This document shows positions 1 through 9,145 of a stretch of 30,554 nt of DNA, piece by piece; the first letter of the stretch is position 1; each line of letters starts with the position of its first letter. The stretch comes from an uncultured Eubacteriales bacterium. Its GTDB lineage: Bacteria; Bacillota_A; Clostridia; Lachnospirales; Cellulosilyticaceae. The translations under genes were made by a program, and so were the position numbers. Below the pieces are notes generated by a model that made no database searches, had not been told where the DNA came from, and saw only the letters and a list, made by a program, of their open reading frames with translations. The stretch covers positions 1 through 30,554 of the forward strand of contig USPX01000005.1 of the NCBI GenBank assembly GCA_900556665.1. The letters are read 5' to 3'.

Positions 1-21
1 TAAAAAGTTTAAATAAAATCG

Positions 22-50
22 TTGACTATAAATTCATATATATGTATACT
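22..50 (+). promoter_or_regulatory. Sigma-A promoter of the amino acid transporter operon
   Basis: TTGACT at 22-27 and TATACT at 45-50 are separated by 17 bases, close to the housekeeping consensus. Transcription would begin near 57, leaving a leader of about 90 bases before the binding-protein gene. The sequence ATTCATA occurs at 32-38 and again at 52-58, two helical turns apart across the -10, which could be an operator. I do not recognise the regulator. Confidence 0.7.
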
Positions 51-145
51 TATTCATAACAATAAAAATAATATTTTAAAAAAATATAATTTGTTAAGAA
101 TTTTAGGATGATAATAAGAATACATCATATTAAAGGGGCGATTTT

Positions 146-900
146 ATGAAAAAGAGTAAGTTATTAAAAGCATTAACAGTATTAACTACAGGGGCTTTAC
201 TAATGGGGATGATAGTTGGCTGTGGCAATGGTCAAAGTCAAGAAGCTAGCTCAAAGGGAACAGATAAACAGTATATTGTCATGGGAACAAATGCGGAATT
301 TGAACCATTTGAATATCGTGAAGGAACAGAAATTGTAGGCTTTGATGTGGAAATAGCACAAGCGATAGCTGAAAAATTAGGAAAAGAATTAAAGATTGAA
401 GATATGGAGTTTGCGTCATTACTTGCACAACTTGATGCAGGAAGTGTAGACTTTGTAGCAGCAGGTATGACTATAAATGAGAAACGACTTAAACAAGTGG
501 ATTTCTCAGATTCATATTTTATATCAAAACAAGTTATTATCGTTAAAGAAGAAGATGAATCAATTAAAAAGGCTGAAGATTTAAAAGGTAAATCAGTAGG
601 GGTACAATTAGGTACTACGGGGGAAGAAGTTGTTAGTAAAGAAAAAGATATAAAATGTGTACCTTTTGATAAAGGAACTTTAGCTGTTATGGACCTTGTA
701 AATGGAAAAGTAGAAGCAGTTGTTATTGATGAAGAGCCAGCCAAACGTATGGTAGAAGCTCAAAAAGGAATTAAAATCTTAGAAGTACCATTTATTGAAG
801 AAAAATAGAACTTAAAGAAGTTATTGATGAGACTTTAGCAGAACTTCACTCAAATGGGAAATATGATGAAATGTATGCAAAATACTTTAAAGAGCAATGA
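146..900 (+). pseudogene. Amino acid ABC transporter substrate-binding lipoprotein, frameshifted near the 3' end
   Basis: This is the extracellular binding component of a polar amino acid uptake system (SBP_bac_3 family). The N-terminus is a lipoprotein signal: Lys-rich start, hydrophobic stretch, then IVGC with the lipidated Cys at residue 26. The family signature FEPFEYREGTEIVGFDVEIA follows at about residues 52-71. ATG 146 has AAAGGGG at 132-138 as ribosome binding site. The reading frame stops at TAG 806-808 after 220 residues, directly behind five A bases (801-805). The sequence from there to TGA 898-900 encodes a typical family C-terminus (ELKEVIDETLAELHSNGKYD and onward) in the frame reached by adding one base, giving about 251 residues. 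The lost tail belongs to the first lobe, so the short product is probably unstable. A sequencing error or strain mutation are both possible. The permease and ATPase genes that follow are intact, and the precise amino acid is not readable. Confidence 0.8.
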
Positions 901-930
901 TAAATAAATTAGTTAATGGGGTACAGCAGT

Positions 931-1674
931 ATGGAGAATTTCTTTTATCACTTATTGGGGCAACAAAACTTTGATTTTTATAGTACGTTCTTTGATGAAG
1001 CTTTTTATCAATTAATTTTAAATGGAATCTTATGGACATTAGGGCTTACAATCATTGCGGCTATTGTAGGATTAATTATTGGTGTGATTGTAGCACTTAT
1101 TGGTTTTATTAAACCAACTAAACGTACAGGATTTTTATGGTGTATGCTTCGCGGTATACAAATAATCTTGAAATATATTGCAAGTGCTTATGTGTATATT
1201 ATCAGGGGAACACCAACAACTGTTCAAGTTATCTTTTTATGGACAGTTGTATGTGCAGGCGTACCTTCTGAATATCGTATTTGGGTAGGTGGACTTGCTT
1301 TCGGTATTAATAGTGGGGCTTATATGTCTGAGCTTATTCGTGCAGGTATTCAAGGTATTGATAAAGGTCAGATGGAAGCAGGACGTTCTCTTGGCTTTAC
1401 ATATACACAAACAATGCAAAACATTATTTTACCACAGGCTTTCAAACAAATGTTACCAGCCTTTGTAAGTGAATTTATCGTACTTATTAAAGAAACTTCT
1501 ATTGTAGGATATATTGGTGGGATGGACTTAACACGTGCAGGAAATATCATCATTAGTAGGACATATAATGCAGCACAACCATTATTAATTGTAGCTGTAT
1601 GTTATTTACTGATTACAGGAACACTTACATTATTTATGAAACAACTCGAGAAAAAGTTGAATAGCAAAAACTAG
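931..1674 (+). CDS. Polar amino acid ABC transporter permease
   Basis: Membrane subunit of the amino acid importer (HisM/GlnP type, BPD_transp_1). It shows hydrophobic segments beginning around [20 protein letters not shown], the family motif [11 protein letters not shown], and an EAA-type loop ([20 protein letters not shown]) that contacts the ATPase. I prefer ATG 931 because GGGG at 918-921 lies nine bases before it. An in-frame ATG at 916 would add five residues but has no ribosome binding site in front. From 931 the protein is 247 residues, usual for the family. It sits 30 bases after the binding-protein stop and 10 bases before the ATPase gene, so it is the second gene of one operon. Confidence 0.9.
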   Translation: MENFFYHLLGQQNFDFYSTFFDEAFYQLILNGILWTLGLTIIAAIVGLIIGVIVALIGFIKPTKRTGFLWCMLRGIQIILKYIASAYVYIIRGTPTTVQVIFLWTVVCAGVPSEYRIWVGGLAFGINSGAYMSELIRAGIQGIDKGQMEAGRSLGFTYTQTMQNIILPQAFKQMLPAFVSEFIVLIKETSIVGYIGGMDLTRAGNIIISRTYNAAQPLLIVAVCYLLITGTLTLFMKQLEKKLNSKN

Positions 1675-1684
1675 GAGGCAGCGT

Positions 1685-2407
1685 ATGATACAAATTAAAG
1701 ACTTATATAAAAGTTATGGCTCTCTAGAAGTCTTAAAAGGAATTAATGACTATGTAAAAAAGGGAGAAGTAGTTGTAGTAATTGGCCCTTCTGGTTCAGG
1801 AAAATCAACTTATCTAAGATGTATCAATCAAATGGAGGAAGTTTCTTCTGGTCATATTTTAATTAATAATTTAGATATCACAGATCCAGATATTAATATT
1901 AATAAAGTACGTCAACAAGTAGGAATGGTATTTCAACATTTTAATTTATTCCCTCATATGACAGTACTTGAAAATATTACTTTAGCACCTATTAAACTTA
2001 AGAAACTTTCTAAGAAAGAGGCAGATGAAATAGGGATGGAGCTACTGCGTAAGGTTGGACTCGAGGATAAAGCAGATGTGTATCCAAATACTTTATCAGG
2101 TGGGCAAAAACAACGTATTGCTATTGCTAGAGCATTAGCCATGAAGCCAGAGGTTATGTTATTTGATGAACCCACTTCTGCATTAGACCCAGAAATGGTT
2201 AAAGAGGTATTAGAGGTTATTAAAGAATTAGCCGAGGAAGGTATGACAATGATGATTGTAACTCATGAAATGGGCTTTGCCAAAGAAGTAGGAACCAGAT
2301 TGTTATTTATGGACGGTGGAAAAATCATTGAACAGGGTGCTCCAGCAGAGGTATTTGCAAATCCACAACAAGAAAGAACGAAATTATTCTTTAGTAAAGT
2401 TTTATAG
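1685..2407 (+). CDS. Polar amino acid ABC transporter ATP-binding protein
   Basis: Cytoplasmic ATPase of the importer (GlnQ/HisP family), 240 residues, full length. Walker A is GPSGSGKS at residues 34-41. The signature is LSGGQKQR, Walker B with catalytic Glu is [12 protein letters not shown], and the switch His lies in VTHEMGFA. The conserved stretch [20 protein letters not shown] is typical of amino acid, rather than sugar or peptide, importers. The start ATG 1685 has GGAGG at 1675-1679. It is the last gene of the operon and is followed 19 bases later by a strong hairpin terminator. Substrate is not determined from sequence; glutamine, cystine or basic amino acids are all possible for this family. 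Confidence 0.93.
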   Translation: MIQIKDLYKSYGSLEVLKGINDYVKKGEVVVVIGPSGSGKSTYLRCINQMEEVSSGHILINNLDITDPDININKVRQQVGMVFQHFNLFPHMTVLENITLAPIKLKKLSKKEADEIGMELLRKVGLEDKADVYPNTLSGGQKQRIAIARALAMKPEVMLFDEPTSALDPEMVKEVLEVIKELAEEGMTMMIVTHEMGFAKEVGTRLLFMDGGKIIEQGAPAEVFANPQQERTKLFFSKVL

Positions 2408-2426
2408 AAGAATAGTCACATAAATT

Positions 2427-2467
2427 AAAAGGGTGTCTAGAAATTATTGATCTCTAGACACCCTTTT
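2427..2467. terminator. Bidirectional intrinsic terminator between convergent genes
   Basis: An 11-bp perfect stem, 2431-2441 (GGGTGTCTAGA) with 2453-2463, encloses an 11-base loop. It is flanked by AAAA on the left and TTTT on the right, so it can end transcription of both the transporter operon and the convergent GGDEF gene. Confidence 0.9.
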
Positions 2468-2484
2468 AATAGGTATACCTATAT

Positions 2485-4749
2485 TTATTCAGAAAGAGTA
2501 ACAGGTTCTTTCTTTAGTTTTTTGATTCCATAAAGTTTTTTATCCGCGGCCTTAAGAAGTTCTTCTAAGCTAGGATTACTATTACTAGAGAAAGGAACTC
2601 CTCCTATAGAAATGCTAAAGGTATAAGATTTACGATGCGTGATATTAAAGTTTTTACAAATAACCTCAATTTGTGTTGAAATGAATTCTATGTAGCCTTC
2701 ATCTTTATCAAGACAGAAGATAATAAATTCATCACCACCCATACGTGCAATGAGAGTATCAGAATCTTTAAAGACATGTTTAAAGATTTTGGACATAGTT
2801 GTAATAGCAAAGTCACCTTCGCTATGCCCGTAAGTATCATTAATAGTTTTAAGGCCGTCCATATCTGCATAGAATAGAATTCCTTTGCGTTTTTGCGTCT
2901 GGGCTAGATTATAACTAGCTATGGCTTTAGTAAAGAAACCACGGCGATTAAGAAGTCCTGTAAGCTCGTCCGTTTGGGAAAGGGTTTCTAATCTATTCTT
3001 AGTACTTTTTTCTATTCTAAAGGTAGAAGAAAGCTTAAGTGCACAGCCAAGTTCTAGTGTAAGTGTTTCAATGAGATCATAGTTGTCTGAAGGCATCTCT
3101 AACACAATGATACCAAGTTGTTCATTACCAAAGAATATGGAATGAATAAAAGAAGTATAAGGGTGGTCACGATTAGTGAGGCCATGCGTTACGATTTCAT
3201 TAGGTGTTAGAGGTGGTATTTCATGGGTTGTATCAATTATTTTATCATCTATATAACCCATATATAAATAGAGTGTCTCTGGCATTTGCCATTTATCTGT
3301 TAGGTGGTGGGTAATGCCTTGATTGTAAAGGTAAACAAGACAAGTATGAATACCACAAGCAATCAGATTTTCTACAATAGAAGAAAGCTGCAAATGTTGA
3401 TCGGCAATATTATGTGTAATAGATAAAAGTACTTGTCGAATAAAAGCAAAATTATTGGTAACACGATTAGTTTTATGACCATAGTACTTTAATGAATCGT
3501 TAAATAAATCATCTGTAAGATTTTCAAATAAATTGTTGATAAAACCTACCTTAGAGATATCATCACATCTAAGTAGCCAATCTTTTTTTAGAGAGGCTAA
3601 GAAATGTTTCAGATTAAGTGTCGTAGCTAAAGATGGTGATAAGGCGTTTTTACATTTTAAGAAAAGATTTGTACAGTCTCTAGGTGTAGGAAATTGTGCT
3701 GGTGATAAAAATAGTAATGAATATATAAGTATAACAAATTCCTGAAGTTTAGGAATTGTAGAATCCGGTAAATAATAAACACTCTGTGATAGGAGTGAAT
3801 CAGCAAGTAATTTAGCACCTTCAATATCAGAAATAGGACCTAACATAGGTGCAGAGAAGAAATTACAGCCGCAAGATTCTCTGATGATAAGTTTACAAGG
3901 AATAAGTCTATTTTCTACGGCTTTACCTTGTATCTGATTAAGAAGCAATTCAAAGGCGTTTCGTGCAAATTCTTCTAAAGGTTGTTCAATGGTTGATAAG
4001 CTAGGCACACAATAAGCAGAGGTGTGAATATTATCAAATCCTGTTATAGCTACATCCTCTGGAACTTTAATACCTCGTTTTTGAAGTTCATTAAGTACAG
4101 TAAGTGCCATGGAGTCATTAGAACAAACTATTGCATCAATAGGAAGCGTGCTTTGATCGAAGAGCACCTTTACCGCTTCTATTGCAGAATCTGGTGTGAA
4201 ATCTCCAATGCGTATGTAATCTTCACGAAAAGGAATATTGTTTTCGTAAAGTGCTTCTTTGTAACCTAAGTAACGGTCTAAAGCATCACAGTTACTACTT
4301 GGACCAGATAAAAAAGCTATGTTTTTCTTGTGGTGCTTTGTAATAAGATGTGAGACAAGTTCTTTTAATACAGCTTTGTTATCTGTATAGACACTAGGTA
4401 CATCTTCAACAAATGAACCAAGACTTACCATAGGAATAGGTCTGAATTTAGAATAAAAGCGACGATATTCCGTTGGACTTAAAAAAGAAGAAAGTACACC
4501 GGAAGCTAAAATAATACCATCTAAGACATCTTGGTTAGCATAATCAAAGGCAACATTACATTGATATTGGTGTTTATATTGTTGAAATGAGAAATCTGGA
4601 TTTAGAGAACCACCTAAAAAATTTACTAAGTTTACTTGATATTCTTTGGCTACTTTAGAAACAGCTTGAAATAGAATTGTAGAATATTCAAGTTCAACTC
4701 CTGTAGTAAAGAAACCAATCGTATATACTGGATGGAGTTGGTTATTCAC
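2485..4749 (-). CDS. Cytosolic LacI-type sensor domain fused to GGDEF diguanylate cyclase
   Basis: A predicted signalling enzyme making cyclic di-GMP from two GTP. Residues from about 5 to 295 look like the periplasmic-binding-protein fold of LacI/PurR regulators (for example the segments IVCSNDSMALTVLNELQKRG and VPEDVAITGFDN, then SLSTIEQP), but there is no helix-turn-helix in front, no signal peptide and no membrane segment. A middle region of about 290 residues is unassigned. The GGDEF domain begins near QTDELTGLLNRRGF, and GGDEF itself is at residues 671-675. The usual RxxD inhibitory site before it is not present (the nearest residues read KDSD). The longest frame begins at GTG 4761, but the ribosome binding site AGGGGGTGA overlaps that codon. 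GTG 4749 lies about eight bases beyond it and is the better start, giving 754 residues. The gene stands alone, divergent from the B12 operon. Confidence 0.85.
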   Translation of the reverse strand: MNNQLHPVYTIGFFTTGVELEYSTILFQAVSKVAKEYQVNLVNFLGGSLNPDFSFQQYKHQYQCNVAFDYANQDVLDGIILASGVLSSFLSPTEYRRFYSKFRPIPMVSLGSFVEDVPSVYTDNKAVLKELVSHLITKHHKKNIAFLSGPSSNCDALDRYLGYKEALYENNIPFREDYIRIGDFTPDSAIEAVKVLFDQSTLPIDAIVCSNDSMALTVLNELQKRGIKVPEDVAITGFDNIHTSAYCVPSLSTIEQPLEEFARNAFELLLNQIQGKAVENRLIPCKLIIRESCGCNFFSAPMLGPISDIEGAKLLADSLLSQSVYYLPDSTIPKLQEFVILIYSLLFLSPAQFPTPRDCTNLFLKCKNALSPSLATTLNLKHFLASLKKDWLLRCDDISKVGFINNLFENLTDDLFNDSLKYYGHKTNRVTNNFAFIRQVLLSITHNIADQHLQLSSIVENLIACGIHTCLVYLYNQGITHHLTDKWQMPETLYLYMGYIDDKIIDTTHEIPPLTPNEIVTHGLTNRDHPYTSFIHSIFFGNEQLGIIVLEMPSDNYDLIETLTLELGCALKLSSTFRIEKSTKNRLETLSQTDELTGLLNRRGFFTKAIASYNLAQTQKRKGILFYADMDGLKTINDTYGHSEGDFAITTMSKIFKHVFKDSDTLIARMGGDEFIIFCLDKDEGYIEFISTQIEVICKNFNITHRKSYTFSISIGGVPFSSNSNPSLEELLKAADKKLYGIKKLKKEPVTLSE

Positions 4750-4913
4750 GTCTAGTTTCACCCCCTACTAAAACTTAGATACAATAATAAATATTTTAAA
4801 TTATACAACAGTATTCGAATAATTAATAGATATAATATACAGAAGTATAAATGCATGTGAAGCGTATAACAATAGGAAAAACGGTAAGTAATGGATAAAA
4901 GAACAGAGGGTGT

Positions 4914-4941
4914 TTGAAATATATTTAATGTATGCTAGAAT
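4914..4941 (+). promoter_or_regulatory. Extended -10 promoter of the cobalamin operon
   Basis: TTGAAA at 4914-4919, a 16-base spacer and TAGAAT at 4936-4941, with TG at 4933-4934 giving an extended -10. Transcription would begin near 4948, just before the riboswitch aptamer. The remainder of the intergenic region, 4750-4913, is AT-rich. It must also hold the minus-strand promoter of the GGDEF gene; a TATAAT on that strand covers 4800-4805, but I see no convincing -35. Confidence 0.6.
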
Positions 4942-4964
4942 AGAATTACAAATGAATAAATGCG

Positions 4965-5140
4965 TTTTAGGTGTAAAGACATTATTATTTAACTAATAAG
5001 TGTGCTTTCGTAACAGGGAAATGTGTGAAACACTGCAGCCCCCGCTACTGTATATGACGAGATATGTTTATAAACCACTGAGAATATTCTTGGGAAGGAA
5101 AACATATTGATGAAGCATAAGCCAGGAGACCTACCTAAAA
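4965..5140 (+). promoter_or_regulatory. Cobalamin (adenosylcobalamin) riboswitch
   Basis: The conserved core is plain: AGGGAA at 5015-5020, then GTGTGAAACACTGCAGCCCC and CGCTACTGTA to about 5052, CCACTGAGA around 5075-5083, GGGAAGG at 5092-5098 and the B12 box AAGCCAGGAGACCTACCT at 5119-5136. The closing P1 helix pairs TTTTAGGT (4965-4972) with ACCTAAAA (5133-5140). Such RNAs bind adenosylcobalamin and lower expression of B12 synthesis genes. A downstream element around 5150-5172 (CTTTCGGTGGGAG) could form the hairpin that kisses the aptamer. The riboswitch sits in front of cbiP and so controls the whole operon. Confidence 0.95.
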
Positions 5141-5222
5141 TAAGAAATATTGCTTTCGGTGGGAGAGAAATTTAGATATGTAGTAAGATAATAGCTATGT
5201 CTTTGTGCGCATATATAAATAG

Positions 5223-5247
5223 AAGGTCCCTTTTTGGGGCCTTTTTT
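5223..5247 (+). terminator. Riboswitch-controlled intrinsic terminator
   Basis: The stem AAGGTCCC (5223-5230) with GGGGCCTT (5236-5243) encloses a five-T loop and runs into a T tract ending at 5247. It lies about 80 bases after the B12 box and 37 bases before cbiP, so it is the likely expression platform. AGGTC in its left arm (5224-5228) is complementary to GACCT in the B12 box (5128-5132), a possible antiterminator pairing when the ligand is absent. Confidence 0.85.
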
Positions 5248-5284
5248 CGTATAGAAAATAAAAATATTTAAAGGAGAATCAAAC

Positions 5285-6826
5285 GTGAGTAAATGTATTA
5301 TGTTCCAAGGAACGTGTTCTGATGCAGGAAAAAGTCTTATAACAGCAGCGTTCTGTAGAATATTTAAGCAAGATGGTTTAAAGCCTATTCCATTTAAATC
5401 ACAAAATATGGCCCTGAATTCATATATTACAGATGAAGGATTAGAAATGGGACGTGCTCAGGTATTTCAAGCAGAAGCAGCAGGAATGAAACCACAAGTA
5501 TGTATGAACCCTATTTTATTAAAACCATCTTCAGATCGTAAATCTCAGGTAATCATTAACGGTAAGGTTTATAAGAATATGAACGCTAGAGAGTATCATG
5601 AGTTTAAACCAGAGCTTGCAGGGATGATTCGTGAGATTTATGAGGACATTAGCAGCAAGCATGATGTGGTCGTAATAGAGGGAGCAGGAAGTCCGGCAGA
5701 AATTAACTTACGAGATAAAGATATCGTTAATATGGGAATGGCAGAAATTGCAGATGCACCTGTTATTTTAATTGGGGATATTGATCGCGGCGGAGTATTT
5801 GCATCTTTAGCAGGGACAATTATGCTTTTAACAGAGGAAGAACGTAAACGTGTAAAAGGTGTGATTATTAATAAATTTCGTGGGGACAAAACAATTTTAG
5901 AGCCAGGAATTAAAATGTTAGAGGATATTATTAAGATTCCGGTTTTAGGGGTTATACCTTATACATATCTTAAATTAGAAGATGAGGACAGTTTATCAAG
6001 TAGCTTCAACAATAAACGTAGTAAATCAAAGCCAATAGATATAGCTGTAATTTATTTACCACATATCTCAAACTTCACTGACTTTAATATGTTTGAAACT
6101 CAAGAGGATGTAAATCTACGTTATGTAAGACGTGGTGAATCGATTGGGGAGACAGATATGGTTATTATTCCAGGAAGTAAAAATACCATTGCTGACTTAA
6201 TGTATTTAAAAGAAAGCGGACTGGATATTGAGATTCATAAACTTCAAAAAGAAGGTAAGTTAATCTGGGGTGTATGTGGTGGTTACCAAATGTTGGGACA
6301 AAAGATTTATGACCCAGAAGGTGTAGAAGGGGAGTATAAGGAATGCTATGGACTTGGTTTATTAAATATGGAGACTACTTTTGCAGAAGAAAAGGTAACA
6401 ACACAGGTAATTGGTAAGATTAATGAAAACTTACCAGGCTTTCTTAAAGAGCTTGGTGGAAAAGCTGTAAAAGGCTATGAGATTCATATGGGAGTAAGCA
6501 AGAAGACTGGCCCATGTCAGGAACTTTTAACTATCGAAAATAGTTTAGGTGAAACTGTAAATTATTTAGAAGGCTGTATAAATGAAGAAGGGAATGTTAT
6601 TGGTTCTTATATGCATGGAATCTTTGATGAAGCAGAGTTCTTAAGAGGTTTATTAAATATTATCCGCCGTGAGAAAAACTTAGAGGATGTGCAAAGTGAA
6701 GTAGGATCATATGCTGAATTTAAAGAAGGCGAATATGATAAGTTAGCAGCAGTTGTAAGAGAAAATATGGATATGGCAGCTGTTTATGAGATTTTAGGGC
6801 TTAAGGAGAATAGCAATGCAATCTAA
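5285..6826 (+). CDS. cbiP: Cobyric acid synthase (CbiP/CobQ)
   Basis: ATP- and glutamine-dependent enzyme that amidates adenosyl-cobyrinate a,c-diamide at the b, d, e and g positions to give cobyric acid. The N-terminal synthetase half carries a P-loop-like start (FQGTCSDAGKSLITA) and the family block PFKSQNMALNSYITDEG. The C-terminal class I glutamine amidotransferase half has its nucleophile Cys331 in WGVCGGYQMLG and a His in YMHGIFDE. At 513 residues it has the normal family length. The start is GTG 5285 with AAAGGAGA at 5270-5277. It is the first gene after the riboswitch and overlaps cbiA by 11 bases. Confidence 0.96.
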   Translation: MSKCIMFQGTCSDAGKSLITAAFCRIFKQDGLKPIPFKSQNMALNSYITDEGLEMGRAQVFQAEAAGMKPQVCMNPILLKPSSDRKSQVIINGKVYKNMNAREYHEFKPELAGMIREIYEDISSKHDVVVIEGAGSPAEINLRDKDIVNMGMAEIADAPVILIGDIDRGGVFASLAGTIMLLTEEERKRVKGVIINKFRGDKTILEPGIKMLEDIIKIPVLGVIPYTYLKLEDEDSLSSSFNNKRSKSKPIDIAVIYLPHISNFTDFNMFETQEDVNLRYVRRGESIGETDMVIIPGSKNTIADLMYLKESGLDIEIHKLQKEGKLIWGVCGGYQMLGQKIYDPEGVEGEYKECYGLGLLNMETTFAEEKVTTQVIGKINENLPGFLKELGGKAVKGYEIHMGVSKKTGPCQELLTIENSLGETVNYLEGCINEEGNVIGSYMHGIFDEAEFLRGLLNIIRREKNLEDVQSEVGSYAEFKEGEYDKLAAVVRENMDMAAVYEILGLKENSNAI

Positions 6827-8189
6827 GAAAATATTAATTGCTGGTACAAATAGTAGTGTAGGTAAAACAACTATATCATTAGGGATTATGCAAGCACTTA
6901 AAAATAGAAATATGGTGGTACAGCCTTATAAGGTGGGACCAGATTATATTGATACAGCTTATCACACCCATATTACAAAACGTGCCTCTAGAAATTTAGA
7001 TGCTTATATGTTAGAAGAGGAAAAGTTAAAGTACTTATTTAATAGAGCCAAACAAGATGCAGATATCAGCGTGGTAGAAGGCGTAATGGGTTTATATGAT
7101 GGAAAGGGCACAGATATTAATAACTGTAGCAGCAGCAGTATGGCTAAATTATTAAATATCCCAGTCATCCTTGTCATCAATGCTAAGGCTATGGCAGCTT
7201 CTAGTGCAGCTATGGTACTTGGTTATAAGCAAATAGATCCAGAACTTAATATATGTGGCGTCATTGCCAATAACGTACGTACAGAAGGACATTACAAATT
7301 AGTTAAGGAATCTATTGAGAAATATTGCGGGGTAGAAGTATTAGGCTACTTCCCTCCAAATGAAAACTTTAGTTTACCATCTAGGCACTTAGGGCTTGTA
7401 CCAAGTGACGAAATGGAAGCCTTAGATGATAAGTTCCAAAGCTTAGGGGCAGAAATAGAGAAATATATTAATATTAATCGCCTTCTAGAACTTTGCGAAA
7501 CAGAAGATGTCGAGACGGATTATAAACCTGAGTTTGGTTTAAGTAAGCTTGTAGAAGTGAAAGGTAAGAAAATTGCTATTGCTCAAGATAAGGCATTTAA
7601 CTTCTATTATGCAGACAACTTAGACTTACTAAAAGATATAGGGCTTGAAATTGTAAACTTTAGCCCATTATATGATAAAGCGTTACCAGAATGTGATTAT
7701 ATTTATATTGGCGGTGGTTTCCCAGAAGTCTTTGGAAAAGAATTAGCAGCTAATGAGGCGATGCGTGAGGCCATTAAAAAAGCCCATGAAGCAGGCATAC
7801 CAATTTATGCAGAATGTGGCGGTTTAATGTATTTAGGAGATGGCTTAATAGACTACGATGAAAACTATTATGAGATGGTGGGAATTTTTGAAGGGGTAAG
7901 CCGTATGACAAAATCACTTAAACGTTTTGGCTATTGCTATGGCATAGCCCAAGAAGAAACTATTCTTTCAAAGGTAGGTGAAACTTTAAGAGGACATGAG
8001 TTCCACCATTCAGAGTTTGAAAGTAAGAAGCAAGGCGTTTATATTATGCAAAAAGGTGCTAACGTTAAAGAAGAAGATAAATGGCGTGGAGGCTATAGCA
8101 AAGGCAATACATTAGCTGCATATTTGCACATTCACTTCTATAGTAACTTAGAAGCACTTGCGCATTTTTTAAATAGAGGTGTGAGATAA
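6816..8189 (+). CDS. cbiA: Cobyrinic acid a,c-diamide synthase (CbiA)
   Basis: Glutamine- and ATP-dependent amidation of the a and c side chains of cobyrinic acid, the first amidation of the anaerobic pathway. The N-terminal P-loop reads AGTNSSVGKTTISLG, followed by VQPYKVGPDYIDTAYH, a hallmark of the family. The C-terminal amidotransferase domain has nucleophile Cys334 in YAECGGLMYLG and the HEFHHSEFE segment. Length 457 is normal. The start ATG 6816 lies inside the end of cbiP with AAGGAG at 6804-6809, which suggests translational coupling; cbiB follows after two bases. Confidence 0.96.
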   Translation: MQSKKILIAGTNSSVGKTTISLGIMQALKNRNMVVQPYKVGPDYIDTAYHTHITKRASRNLDAYMLEEEKLKYLFNRAKQDADISVVEGVMGLYDGKGTDINNCSSSSMAKLLNIPVILVINAKAMAASSAAMVLGYKQIDPELNICGVIANNVRTEGHYKLVKESIEKYCGVEVLGYFPPNENFSLPSRHLGLVPSDEMEALDDKFQSLGAEIEKYININRLLELCETEDVETDYKPEFGLSKLVEVKGKKIAIAQDKAFNFYYADNLDLLKDIGLEIVNFSPLYDKALPECDYIYIGGGFPEVFGKELAANEAMREAIKKAHEAGIPIYAECGGLMYLGDGLIDYDENYYEMVGIFEGVSRMTKSLKRFGYCYGIAQEETILSKVGETLRGHEFHHSEFESKKQGVYIMQKGANVKEEDKWRGGYSKGNTLAAYLHIHFYSNLEALAHFLNRGVR

Positions 8190-8191
8190 AT

Positions 8192-9145
8192 ATGGCAAGT
8201 TTACAAATAGTTGTAGGATATATATTAGATTTAATATTTGGAGATCCTTATGAATTTCCACATCCAGTACGTTTTATAGGGAAGCTGATTCGTTTTGTAG
8301 AAGATAAAGTGAGAAAGTGTGCAAAAAGTAAAAGAGCCCTTAAGATAGGCGGCTTTGTTTTATGGTTTGTGACAGTAGGTATGACTTATTTAGTTGTATG
8401 GAGCATTGTGAAGGTAGCGGATATTCATCCTGTAGTAGCTTTCGGAGTCAATGCATTTTTAATCTATACGACTTTAGCAACTAAATGCTTAAAAGACGAA
8501 GCTGTTAAAATCTATAAAGTTTTAGAAACAGGAGATATAGAAGCTTCTAGAAAACAGCTTTCTTATATTGTAGGACGTGATACAACGCAGTTAGATGAAG
8601 GTGAGATTGTGCGTGCTACAGTAGAAACCGTTGCAGAAAATACAACGGATGGTATTATTGCACCATTATTTTATGCTTGTATTGGTGGGGCGCCTTTAGC
8701 CTTCGCCTACAAGGCGATTAATACTTTAGATTCTACAGTAGGTTATAAAAATGAGAAGTATGGTGATATTGGCTTTGCTTCAGCTAAGATTGATGATGTA
8801 GCCAATTATATTCCTGCAAGACTTACAGCATTTTTGATGATGATTGCAAGTTTTATCTTGCATTATAGTGCAAAGGACTGCATTAAGATTGCTATAAGAG
8901 ATCGTAAAAATCATAAAAGTCCTAATTGTGCTTATCCAGAAGGCGCAGTAGCAGGGGCATTAGGCATTCAATTAGGTGGGACAAATATATACTTTGGTGA
9001 AGTGATTTACAAACCAACCATTGGTGATAAAAAACGTGAAACGCAGCGTGAAGATATTGTAAGAACCAATAAACTAATGTATGTGACATCAATTGTAGCT
9101 TTAATTATTTTTATTGGCATAAAAGTAGGCTTAAGTATGCTTTAA
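8192..9145 (+). CDS. cbiB: Adenosylcobinamide-phosphate synthase (CbiB)
   Basis: Integral membrane enzyme that joins the aminopropanol phosphate arm to adenosylcobyric acid. The N-terminus shows the family motif LDLIFGDPYEFPHPVRFIGKL, followed by several hydrophobic segments (IGGFVLWFVTVGMTYLVVWS, VVAFGVNAFLIYTTLA). The conserved loop VGRDTTQLDEGEIVRATVET and the block YPEGAVAGALGIQLGG are both present. The 317 residues are full length. It begins two bases after cbiA, with GAGGTG about a dozen bases upstream as ribosome binding site. A near-perfect inverted repeat covers its last codons and stop. Confidence 0.95.
   Translation: MASLQIVVGYILDLIFGDPYEFPHPVRFIGKLIRFVEDKVRKCAKSKRALKIGGFVLWFVTVGMTYLVVWSIVKVADIHPVVAFGVNAFLIYTTLATKCLKDEAVKIYKVLETGDIEASRKQLSYIVGRDTTQLDEGEIVRATVETVAENTTDGIIAPLFYACIGGAPLAFAYKAINTLDSTVGYKNEKYGDIGFASAKIDDVANYIPARLTAFLMMIASFILHYSAKDCIKIAIRDRKNHKSPNCAYPEGAVAGALGIQLGGTNIYFGEVIYKPTIGDKKRETQREDIVRTNKLMYVTSIVALIIFIGIKVGLSML

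Noticed and set aside
3533..3745. Plus-strand open frames inside the GGDEF gene
   Set aside because: Antisense shadows of a well-supported gene, without ribosome binding sites or family features.
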